The notes under the pieces are model-generated. The model saw only the letters and a list, made by a program, of their open reading frames with translations, did not search any database and was not told the origin of the DNA. The translations under genes were made by a program, and so were the position numbers. DNA of 64,000 bases from Rhodobacteraceae bacterium IMCC1909 (GTDB taxonomy: Bacteria; Pseudomonadota; Alphaproteobacteria; Rhodobacterales; Rhodobacteraceae). The stretch is from assembly GCA_030704425.1 (NCBI GenBank), contig JAPDHM010000001.1, forward strand, positions 930,001 through 994,000, given 5' to 3'. Shown here in pieces: positions 57,336 to 64,000 of this stretch (the stretch's first letter is position 1; each line of letters begins with the position of its first letter).

Positions 57336-58786
57336 CGCATATCGGCCAAGATCATGAACTCCAGGGCCAATTGTTGCGCCAGTGGCGTCAGCCCCATGGC
57401 ACGGAAAAGGGCCACCGCCTCAATCAAAGCCAGCTCATTTCCCTCCAATCCATCCGTGATCAATCCGGTTGCGCGCAGCATATTGGCCGAGTGGAAGGGC
57501 AGGCTGGCCGGGATCTCTTGATTGAACTCTGCCATAAGCCGATCAAAGTTTTCTGACAAAATATGCGGATTAATACGCCGTAAACGGGCCATTGTTGGTT
57601 CAAAGTTAAAAGCATTTGAGCGGCTGAGGACCTGCATTTGGAAGAGTATATCATCTCCAGCGCCAGAGGCATCGAATTTCATCAACATCGGTGACCAAGC
57701 ATGCGCCAGAGGGGCGACAAGTCCGCGCGCCCGCATCAGTGTCCAAAATGCGAGCAGCTCGTCGCTTGGGTCAATGATCGGATCGGCCAGGGTTAGATCT
57801 AGGTTCTGAACCGCATTCACCCGATCCCACACACCGCCTGAGGCCGATGGCTGGCCAGATTTATAGCGCTCAAGCAATTGCGCCGCGGGCAGGCTGCCGA
57901 CTGCGCCCAAGCGTTCGGCGGCTTCAATCTGAGTCTTCCACCCGCTGGAGGGGCTCAAATCAGAGGGCACAAATTTCAAAGGCAGGCCCTGAGTTGGAAC
58001 CGGTTGACCTGCGCCAGCGCGCAGTTGGAATTCTAAAGCGGTCAACTGGTTCGGCTCCACATTCGGCAATCCCAAACTGTCAGCGAGTTCTGGATCTAAA
58101 TCAACGGCCAGGAGCGATGAGAGGGTTGGCGGGAAGGCGCCGAGTGTGTTGAGGGTGAAGAAATTTAATTCCGCCGTGTTCCATGAGCCGACACGGGCCT
58201 GACAATAGACTTTTAAGGCCTCGTTGTCTGACTGATGCCGCGACAGGTTGAGCTGGCGGCACATCCGTTCCACATTGCCTGTCAAAAGAGCCGTCTCTGC
58301 AAACAGTGCAAAGCCTTCCTGTGATTGGATCTGAGCCTGGCCCAAAAGGCTATAGGCGGCCTGCACCGCGCCGCGCTCTATCAGCGCTTGAACGCGCGTG
58401 TTCAAAACCGTCTCATCGCCCAATGTTTCAGCCAAGAGCGCGCGCAGCAGGAGATCGTCAGCCGCGGGAAGCCCGGACAGGGGTACCGACTTAAGGATCT
58501 GCCGCAGCATTCGGGGGTCAAGATCCGTCCAAAAATTTTCAGGGATGCCAGAAATCTTGCTCGGGATCAGCCCATAGGTTTTTTCCACAGGGGCATCCAG
58601 CTCAATGACATCAATCTCAGCCAGTTCCGCCCCACGCGTTGGATCGCCAACCACCAAAGGTTCTTCGCTGAGCGGCGCAAGCCCGGGCTGCGACAGCCAA
58701 TCAATTGCTGATATTGGAGCATCGGTTTGAGCCCAAAGCGGCGGCGCCATGAGCAGGCCGATAAAACAGACGTGCGCAATCTTCAT
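57332..58786 (-). CDS. Conserved exported protein of unknown function
   Basis: A 484-residue protein with a signal peptide (KIAHVCFIGLLMAPPLWAQ) and no domain I can name. The mature part is rich in Leu and Ala with repeated helical stretches such as DDLLLRALLAETLGDETVLN and LFAETALLTGNVERMCRQLN, suggesting a TPR-like or alpha-solenoid periplasmic protein. It is coupled to xerD by an ATGA overlap. Position before xerD and after the small membrane gene seems conserved in Roseobacters, but function is not known to me. Confidence 0.8.
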   Translation of the reverse strand: MKIAHVCFIGLLMAPPLWAQTDAPISAIDWLSQPGLAPLSEEPLVVGDPTRGAELAEIDVIELDAPVEKTYGLIPSKISGIPENFWTDLDPRMLRQILKSVPLSGLPAADDLLLRALLAETLGDETVLNTRVQALIERGAVQAAYSLLGQAQIQSQEGFALFAETALLTGNVERMCRQLNLSRHQSDNEALKVYCQARVGSWNTAELNFFTLNTLGAFPPTLSSLLAVDLDPELADSLGLPNVEPNQLTALEFQLRAGAGQPVPTQGLPLKFVPSDLSPSSGWKTQIEAAERLGAVGSLPAAQLLERYKSGQPSASGGVWDRVNAVQNLDLTLADPIIDPSDELLAFWTLMRARGLVAPLAHAWSPMLMKFDASGAGDDILFQMQVLSRSNAFNFEPTMARLRRINPHILSENFDRLMAEFNQEIPASLPFHSANMLRATGLITDGLEGNELALIEAVALFRAMGLTPLAQQLALEFMILADMR

Positions 58787-58787
58787 A

Positions 58788-58937
58788 TCAGTCGATATCC
58801 AAAGTCAGCGGTAATTCAATAGTTTGCATATGAGCGGAAAAATCCACACCAAAAAAAGGCCCGAGATAGGCAAAACCCACGAATGCGATTGCAGCCACTA
58901 TGAACAAGTAGAAAATATATTTGAGCAATCTGAGCAT
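58788..58937 (-). CDS. Small single-pass membrane protein
   Basis: A 49-residue protein from the ATG at 58937: basic MLRLLKYIFYLF, one transmembrane helix (FIVAAIAFVGFAYLGPFFGV) and a short periplasmic tail ending LPLTLDID. Twenty more codons upstream are in frame but would add a charged, unlikely N terminus. It is one base upstream of the exported unknown gene and diverges from aroK. Function unknown; probably a real gene given the tight packing. Confidence 0.65.
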   Translation of the reverse strand: MLRLLKYIFYLFIVAAIAFVGFAYLGPFFGVDFSAHMQTIELPLTLDID

Positions 58938-59041
58938 TTTGAAGAGTTTTCCTTTGGCGCGGTTTTGCTTATGGTCTTTTTGTAACAATCGCGCCATTGA
59001 AGACGCAAGGCAAGTTAATCTTAAGTCATGGAATAAGACAG

Positions 59042-59593
59042 ATGTCGCTCAACAAAACAGTCGTTCTGGTCGGGATGATGGGATCTGGGAAAACTGCCGT
59101 AGGAAAAGCACTGGCGGCAGAGCTGCATGTTGCATTCAAAGATTCGGATCAGGAGATATCTCTGGCCGCCAATCGCTCCATTGCGGAAATTTTTGAGCGA
59201 GATGGGGAGCCTTTTTTCCGTTCGGTCGAATCGAAAGTGTTGGAGCGGTTGCTGCAAGGCCCACCCTGCGTCTTGTCGACGGGTGGCGGCGCATTCATGT
59301 TTGGCAACAATCGCGCGTTGATTTCGAAACTTGGCATATCGGTATTTCTGAGCGCTGATTTGGAATTGCTCTGGGAGCGGGTCCGCAGCAAGGATACCCG
59401 CCCTTTGCTCAAAACCGCAGATCCCAAGGCGACATTGACCCGCATATTTGAAGGTCGCAAAGATCAATATGCGCTGGCCGATGTCACCGTCCAATCCCAT
59501 CCCAATTACTCCATAGCCCAAACGACGGATCAGGTGATTGCCGCATTGCGCGCGCAGCCTGGAGTATTCAGCCCATCAGGAGAGAAGTCATGA
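59042..59593 (+). CDS. aroK: Shikimate kinase
   Basis: Phosphorylates shikimate in the pathway to chorismate. The 183-residue P-loop kinase has Walker A VGMMGSGKTAVGKALA, the substrate Asp in FKDSDQEI, and the glycine-rich lid STGGGAFM. The ATG at 59042 has GGAATAAG upstream. It overlaps aroB by four bases, forming the common aroK-aroB pair. Confidence 0.95.
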   Translation: MSLNKTVVLVGMMGSGKTAVGKALAAELHVAFKDSDQEISLAANRSIAEIFERDGEPFFRSVESKVLERLLQGPPCVLSTGGGAFMFGNNRALISKLGISVFLSADLELLWERVRSKDTRPLLKTADPKATLTRIFEGRKDQYALADVTVQSHPNYSIAQTTDQVIAALRAQPGVFSPSGEKS

Positions 59594-60708
59594 CGCAGGT
59601 GGTTCACGTCCCTTTGGGAGATCGGGCATATGATATTCACATTAGCCGCGGTCTTTTGGATCAAGCGGGCAGCCTGATTGGGCCTATTTTGCAGCGGACA
59701 AAAGTGGCAATTGTCACAGATAGCAACGTCGCCCCACTGCATATGCGCCGGTTGACGGAGGCCTTGCAAGGCGCGGGCATTGCGCATGCGTCCCTGGTTC
59801 TGCCCGCAGGCGAGGCGACGAAAAGCTGGCCACATTTGAGCCAGACGATAGATTTCTTTTTGAATGAGAAAGTAGAGCGGCGGGACGTTGTGATCGCCTT
59901 GGGGGGCGGTGTGATAGGAGATTTGGTGGGTTTTGCCGCTGCCATTTTACGCCGCGGTGTGCGTTTTGTTCAAATTCCAACCAGCCTACTCGCGCAGGTG
60001 GACAGCTCGGTCGGTGGAAAGACTGGGATAAATGCCGCTCAGGGTAAAAACCTCATCGGGGCCTTTCATCAGCCCAGCCTCGTTTTGGCCGATATAGATG
60101 TTTTAGACACGTTGACTCCTCGGGATTTTTTGGCGGGTTATGGCGAGGTTGTGAAATATGGGCTGCTCGGCAATGAGCCGTTTTTTGAATGGCTGGAGCA
60201 GAACGGAGCCGCTCTGGCCGCTGGTGATCACGCGGTGCGCAGTGAGGCGGTACGGGTGTCTTGCCAGATGAAAGCGCAGATTGTGGTGCGCGATGAGACA
60301 GAGCAGGGTGATCGCGCCTTGCTCAATCTTGGGCATACGTTTTGCCATGCGCTGGAAGCGGCCACGGGGTATTCTGATCGCCTGCTGCATGGGGAAGGCG
60401 TGGCCATTGGCTGCGCTTTGGCTTTTGAGACCTCTGCCCGTTTGGGTCTGTGTGCCCAAGAGGCACCGTCACGGGTGCGGGCGCATTTAAAGACCATGGG
60501 GATGAAAACCGATATTTCCGATATCGAGGGTGCAATGCCCACGCCTGCGGCTCTGTTTGCGCTCATGGGGCAGGACAAAAAGGTGATTGCGGGGCAATTG
60601 AATTTTATCATGGCGCGCGCCATCGGGCGGGCGTTTGTCAGCTCGGATGTTTCTGAGGAGGTGGTGTTATCTGTGCTGGAGGCCTCGATGGGCTCGCGGG
60701 TGATATAA
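59590..60708 (+). CDS. aroB: 3-dehydroquinate synthase
   Basis: Second step of the shikimate pathway, NAD and zinc dependent. The 372-residue enzyme has ALGGGVIGDLVGFAAAILRR, QIPTSLLAQVDSSVGGKTGI and the metal-binding GYGEVVKYGL and LNLGHTFCHALE motifs. Its ATG overlaps the aroK stop. It feeds chorismate to the trp genes elsewhere in the window. Confidence 0.96.
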   Translation: MTQVVHVPLGDRAYDIHISRGLLDQAGSLIGPILQRTKVAIVTDSNVAPLHMRRLTEALQGAGIAHASLVLPAGEATKSWPHLSQTIDFFLNEKVERRDVVIALGGGVIGDLVGFAAAILRRGVRFVQIPTSLLAQVDSSVGGKTGINAAQGKNLIGAFHQPSLVLADIDVLDTLTPRDFLAGYGEVVKYGLLGNEPFFEWLEQNGAALAAGDHAVRSEAVRVSCQMKAQIVVRDETEQGDRALLNLGHTFCHALEAATGYSDRLLHGEGVAIGCALAFETSARLGLCAQEAPSRVRAHLKTMGMKTDISDIEGAMPTPAALFALMGQDKKVIAGQLNFIMARAIGRAFVSSDVSEEVVLSVLEASMGSRVI

Positions 60709-60730
60709 ATCCGCTTTAAAACAATTGTGA

Positions 60731-60767
60731 AAAATGATCCCAGCGCAAAGAGCGCTTCTGCGCTGGG
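60731..60767. terminator. Hairpin terminator between aroB and ssb
   Basis: CCCAGCGCA (60739-60747) and TGCGCTGGG (60759-60767) form a perfect 9-bp stem with an 11-base loop. On the minus strand it is followed by ATCA then five T, consistent with an ssb terminator; aroB may use it from the other side. Confidence 0.65.
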
Positions 60768-60774
60768 GTATGGT

Positions 60775-61287
60775 TTAAAATGGGATCTCGTCGTCGAGAT
60801 CGGCTGAGGGCGCGGGGCTGCTGTAGCCGCCCGCTTGATTGCCGCCTTGGTTCGGATCGGCCATGTAACCGCCCTGGCCAATGCCGTCTTGATTGGAGAC
60901 ATACCCACCACCTTGGCCGCCACCGCCGCCTTCACCGCGGCTGTCGAGCATGGTCAATTCTGAACGGTAGGGGCGCAGCACCACTTCAGTGGTGTAGCGG
61001 TCCTGACCGGATTGATCTTGCCATTTGCGGGTTTCCAACTGTCCCTCAAGGTAAACTTTGGATCCCTTGCGCAAATATTGTTCTGCCACGCGCACCAAAG
61101 GTTCTGAGGTGATGGAGACACGATGCCATTCGGTTTTCTCACGGCGCTCCCCAGTGTTGCGATCTTTCCAATTTTCGGAGGTCGCTACCGAAAAATTACA
61201 AACCTTTCCGCCGCTTGGAAAGCTGCGCACTTCAGGGTCTTGTCCCAAGTTTCCTATTATAATCACTTTATTTACTGATCCGGCCAT
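60775..61287 (-). CDS. ssb: Single-stranded DNA-binding protein
   Basis: A 170-residue SSB with an OB-fold ([20 protein letters not shown], then [20 protein letters not shown] and [20 protein letters not shown]), a glycine/glutamine-rich linker and the acidic partner-binding tip DLDDEIPF. An ATG six bases earlier is possible, but GGGGG spacing favours 61287. No SOS box is visible upstream, unlike uvrA and lexA. Confidence 0.95.
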   Translation of the reverse strand: MAGSVNKVIIIGNLGQDPEVRSFPSGGKVCNFSVATSENWKDRNTGERREKTEWHRVSITSEPLVRVAEQYLRKGSKVYLEGQLETRKWQDQSGQDRYTTEVVLRPYRSELTMLDSRGEGGGGGQGGGYVSNQDGIGQGGYMADPNQGGNQAGGYSSPAPSADLDDEIPF

Positions 61288-61470
61288 AGCCATTGCCCCC
61301 AGGTTGTTGCTCTATCAATCCAGCATTTATGCTAAATTTGAGTTAAGTTTAATCAAGTAAGCCCTGCCTGCCTGACACGGCCCCGTTGCGCTATATATCT
61401 CTGGAACTGCCTTGCGGCGCAACCATCGAAAGGGATGAGGATGAGTTTTCTTTGCGTGGCGGCACCCAAA

Positions 61471-61505
61471 ATGGGGCGCATAGCCCCACTGATGCGGGCT
61501 ATGCG
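61471..61505 (-). terminator. Terminator after the ABC transporter operon
   Basis: CGCATAGCCC (61477-61486) and GGGCTATGCG (61496-61505) form a perfect 10-bp stem with a 9-base loop, 13 bases after the ATPase stop on the minus strand. A short T run follows after CCCC. Confidence 0.65.
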
Positions 61506-61518
61506 GGTTATTGGACGG

Positions 61519-63603
61519 CTATTCGGCTGCTATTTTGATCACCGCGTCCATTTTTGCCAAAATATCATCGGCCAGATGGCATTTGATCTGATGGCCCCCG
61601 GCCAATTTTCGGATGCTGGGCACCTCGGTTTCACATAGACCACCAGGAACTTCCAATTTCCAACCGCAACGGGTTTGGAACGGACAGCCTGATGGAGGGT
61701 TCATCGCTGATGGAATATCGCCCTCAAGCACAATATGCTTTTTCTCAATTGAGGTATCGGCGACTGGAACAGCGCTGAGCAGCGCTTCGGTATATGGGTG
61801 ATAGGGCGGTTGGAACACTTGCTCCGTTGTACCCATTTCAACCACATGCCCAAGATACATGACCAAAACCCGGTCCGACAGATAGCGCACGATGGATAGA
61901 TCATGGCTGATAAACAGCAAGGTCGTCTTTTGCTCGCGTTGGATATCCATGAGCAAATCGGTCACTGCCGCTTGCACGGAGACGTCAAGCGCTGACACGG
62001 GCTCATCGGCCACAACGATCTTCGCATCGCCTGCAAAGGCGCGGGCAATGCCCACCCGTTGCTTTTGCCCGCCTGAAAGTTGCCGCGGCATGCGGTCAGC
62101 AAATTCGCGGGGCAGTTTGACCAAATCCAGAAGCTCCAGCATCCGGTCTTGGCGATCGGCCGCATTCTTACCAATTTTGAACAATTCCAAGGCGCGGATA
62201 ATCTGGCTGCCAACCGTCATGGAGGGGTTCAACGTATCAAAGGGGTTTTGAAAGACCATCTGGACATCGGACACCGTCTTTGTGTCGCGATCTTCAATGG
62301 CCATACCTTCGATGTTCTTGCCCTCGAGAAGGATATGTCCCTCCGTCGCCGTCTCTAGGCCCATCAGAACTTTGGCAAAGGTCGACTTGCCGCAGCCCGA
62401 TTCGCCCACAATGGCGAGTGTCTCGGATTCGCGGGCCTCGAAACTTAAGGTCTCATTGGCTTTCACAACCTTTTTGTTGCCACCTCCAAAGAGGGCATTG
62501 GCCGCCACCTCATAATATTTTTTGAGTTCTTCAATTTTGAGAACCACTCGGCCCGGCTCAGCTTTGGTTTTGGTTTTCGCCAACTCAAGCGGGGCGTCCC
62601 AATCAATCTCGCTGCAGCGCAGGCAGCGAGATCCGTGTCGCTCCCCATGGGGCACCGTGTCCATTGAAATATGGCCCTGGTCACAGCGGCCCGCCTCAAA
62701 ATAATCGCAGCGGGGTCCGAAGTTACAGCCATTCGGCCGCTCATGCGGCAGTGGAAAATTGCCGGGAATGGCAATCAGCGGGCGATCGTTCTTATCAGCG
62801 CCTGGCAGTGGGATCGAACGGAACAAGGCCTGCGTATAGGGGTGCTGCATTTTGTCGAACACATCTTCAATACGGCCGGTCTCAACCGCCTCGCCGGAAT
62901 ACATCACGCAGATCCGGTCGCAGGTTTCCAAAACCAAGCCAAGATTGTGCGAAATGAACAGCATCGAAGTGCCGTATTTTTTACCCAAATCCTTTACTAA
63001 CTCCACAACGGCGGCCTCCACGGTCACATCCAAAGCTGTGGTCGGCTCATCTAGGATCAAAAGGCTCGGCTTGGACATAAGCGCCATCGCAATAACGATG
63101 CGCTGTTGTTGGCCACCGGACAATTGGTGGGGAAAGGATTTCAAGATCCGCTCGGGATCTGGCAATTTCACATCCGTAACCACTTCCAAAGCCCGCGCAT
63201 AGGCGGCCTCTTTGCTGATCCCCTCATGGATCATCGGCACTTCCATTAATTGCTTACCAATTTTCATGGCCGGATTGAGCGACGCCATGGGTTCTTGGTA
63301 GATCATCGCAATTTCAGAGCCTCGAATATCCCGCAGCTCCTCCTCAGACAGGAGATTAAGGTCGCGCCCTTTAAATTTGATGGCTCCGCCAACAATGCGG
63401 CCGTTGACCCCGAGGTCTTGCATGACCCCAAGGGCCACTGTGGATTTACCGCATCCAGATTCGCCAACCAATCCCATCGCTTCGCCGGGTTGGATTGTGC
63501 AGCTGAAATCCATGACTGCTGGAATTTCATTCAGCCGGGTGAAAAATGAAATCGAGAGTTGATCAATTTCAAGGATTGGGCCGTTATAGTCTTGCTTTTC
63601 CAT
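61519..63603 (-). CDS. Fused ABC transporter ATP-binding protein, dipeptide/oligopeptide (DppD-DppF) type
   Basis: A 694-residue protein with two complete ABC ATPase halves, equal to DppD and DppF joined. Each half has Walker A GESGCGKST, the signature LSGGQQQR or LSGGQKQR, and Walker B LLILDEPTTALD or KIVVADEPVSALD, each followed by the oligopeptide-ABC C-terminal domain with cysteine-rich segments (CNFGPRCDYF; CPFQTRCGWKLE). Energises import of peptides or related solutes. The permease gene lies four bases upstream. Confidence 0.93.
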   Translation of the reverse strand: MEKQDYNGPILEIDQLSISFFTRLNEIPAVMDFSCTIQPGEAMGLVGESGCGKSTVALGVMQDLGVNGRIVGGAIKFKGRDLNLLSEEELRDIRGSEIAMIYQEPMASLNPAMKIGKQLMEVPMIHEGISKEAAYARALEVVTDVKLPDPERILKSFPHQLSGGQQQRIVIAMALMSKPSLLILDEPTTALDVTVEAAVVELVKDLGKKYGTSMLFISHNLGLVLETCDRICVMYSGEAVETGRIEDVFDKMQHPYTQALFRSIPLPGADKNDRPLIAIPGNFPLPHERPNGCNFGPRCDYFEAGRCDQGHISMDTVPHGERHGSRCLRCSEIDWDAPLELAKTKTKAEPGRVVLKIEELKKYYEVAANALFGGGNKKVVKANETLSFEARESETLAIVGESGCGKSTFAKVLMGLETATEGHILLEGKNIEGMAIEDRDTKTVSDVQMVFQNPFDTLNPSMTVGSQIIRALELFKIGKNAADRQDRMLELLDLVKLPREFADRMPRQLSGGQKQRVGIARAFAGDAKIVVADEPVSALDVSVQAAVTDLLMDIQREQKTTLLFISHDLSIVRYLSDRVLVMYLGHVVEMGTTEQVFQPPYHPYTEALLSAVPVADTSIEKKHIVLEGDIPSAMNPPSGCPFQTRCGWKLEVPGGLCETEVPSIRKLAGGHQIKCHLADDILAKMDAVIKIAAE

Positions 63604-63607
63604 TGAA

Positions 63608-64000
63608 TTAATCCCTCAAGCTTTCTTCACGCAGGCCATCGGCCAGAAGATTCAAACCTAAAACCAAGCTCATAAGCGAAAAGGCTGGCACCAGGGGTGG
63701 GGCCAGATAGACCGAGAGCAATTTACGCCCAGCGTTGATCGTCGTTCCCCAGTCAGGGCTTTCCGATTCCAGCCCAAGGCCGAAGAATCCCAATGTGCCG
63801 AGCAGGATGGTCGCATATCCAATGCGCAGGCAGAAATCGACGATCAGCGGACCGCGCACATTGGGAAGAATTTCCCACAGCATAATGTACCAAGGGCCTT
63901 CGCCACGGGTTTGAGCTGCGGCCACATAGTCGCGGGTTTTCACGTCCAAGGTCAACCCGCGCACAATCCGGAAGGCTGTGGGGGAGTTCACAAAGACCAC
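63608..64000 (-). CDS. ABC transporter permease, DppC type, cut by the window end
   Basis: The last 130 residues of a dipeptide-type permease: the EAA-like loop SRDYVAAA-type segment (RDYVAAAQTRGEGPWYIMLWE), ILPNVRGPLIVDF, and the helix pair ending GLNLLADGLREESLRD, typical of DppC/OppC C termini. The frame is still open at the window edge, so the N terminus is missing. It pairs with the downstream fused ATPase. Confidence 0.9.
   Translation of the reverse strand: MVFVNSPTAFRIVRGLTLDVKTRDYVAAAQTRGEGPWYIMLWEILPNVRGPLIVDFCLRIGYATILLGTLGFFGLGLESESPDWGTTINAGRKLLSVYLAPPLVPAFSLMSLVLGLNLLADGLREESLRD

Noticed and set aside
1-64000. CRISPR arrays, insertion sequences, prophage or toxin-antitoxin pairs
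   Set aside because: No regularly spaced repeats, transposase motifs, phage genes or paired small genes of those types were seen.

Overview
The window is core chromosome of an alphaproteobacterium of the Rhodobacteraceae, most likely a marine Roseobacter-group member with moderate GC. Supporting signs are the gene orders (trpGDC-moaC-moeA-lexA, argC-ccmEFH, zauP-zapA next to tkt, bolA-grxD), GTTC-N7-GTTC SOS boxes, a CtrA-type box, and a fused indolepyruvate oxidoreductase. No transposon, prophage, CRISPR array or integration boundary is visible. The first and last genes are cut by the window edges.

Layout. 1-9728 (+): AsmA-like protein end, queA, MFS transporter, DUF924 protein, lpdA, uvrA. 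9725-15737 (-): valine catabolic operon mmsA, acyl-CoA dehydrogenase, 3-hydroxyisobutyryl-CoA hydrolase, mmsB, plus an MmgE/PrpD protein; a LysR regulator is divergent, then coaD. 17351-21776 (-): tkt and two different GAPDH genes separated by an unlisted 44-codon gene. 21976-25889: zauP-zapA (+), then grxD, a small membrane protein, bolA and purL (-). 26036-30609: a possible sRNA, an LsrB/VtlR-like LysR regulator and the oxidoreductase. 30698-36397 (+): murI, argC, ccmE, ccmF, ccmH, enoyl-CoA hydratase. 36506-46117: gltA, gltX, a frameshifted comEC, lexA, moeA, a frameshifted moaC, trpC, trpD, trpG. 46266-49597: YibQ-like deacetylase, a Stealth protein, tRNA-Arg(CCG), a Tat-exported DUF882 protein. 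49926-54140 (+): an envelope operon of L,D-transpeptidase, lpxD, acyl carrier protein and fabF. 54154-64000: frameshifted IalB-family gene, CNNM/CorC protein, xerD, two conserved unknowns, aroK-aroB, ssb, and a dipeptide-type ABC transporter.

The most interesting signal is at the GAPDH pair. The upstream gene has Ala where NAD-dependent enzymes have Asp in the cofactor loop (gluconeogenic GapB-like); the downstream gene keeps Asp (glycolytic-like). LacI-family-type operators sharing TGTTAGCG lie upstream of the -35 of the first and directly over the -10 of the second, a layout that suggests one regulator activates one isozyme and represses the other. Further signals are a CtrA box before zauP-zapA, an AbcR-like sRNA candidate beside the LsrB-like gene, a 12-bp-arm inverted repeat before the oxidoreductase, a palindrome over the lpdA -10, and two SOS boxes.

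Three genes (comEC, moaC, IalB-family) carry single-base frameshifts, two of the four in T runs. They may be sequencing errors or true decay; raw reads would decide.
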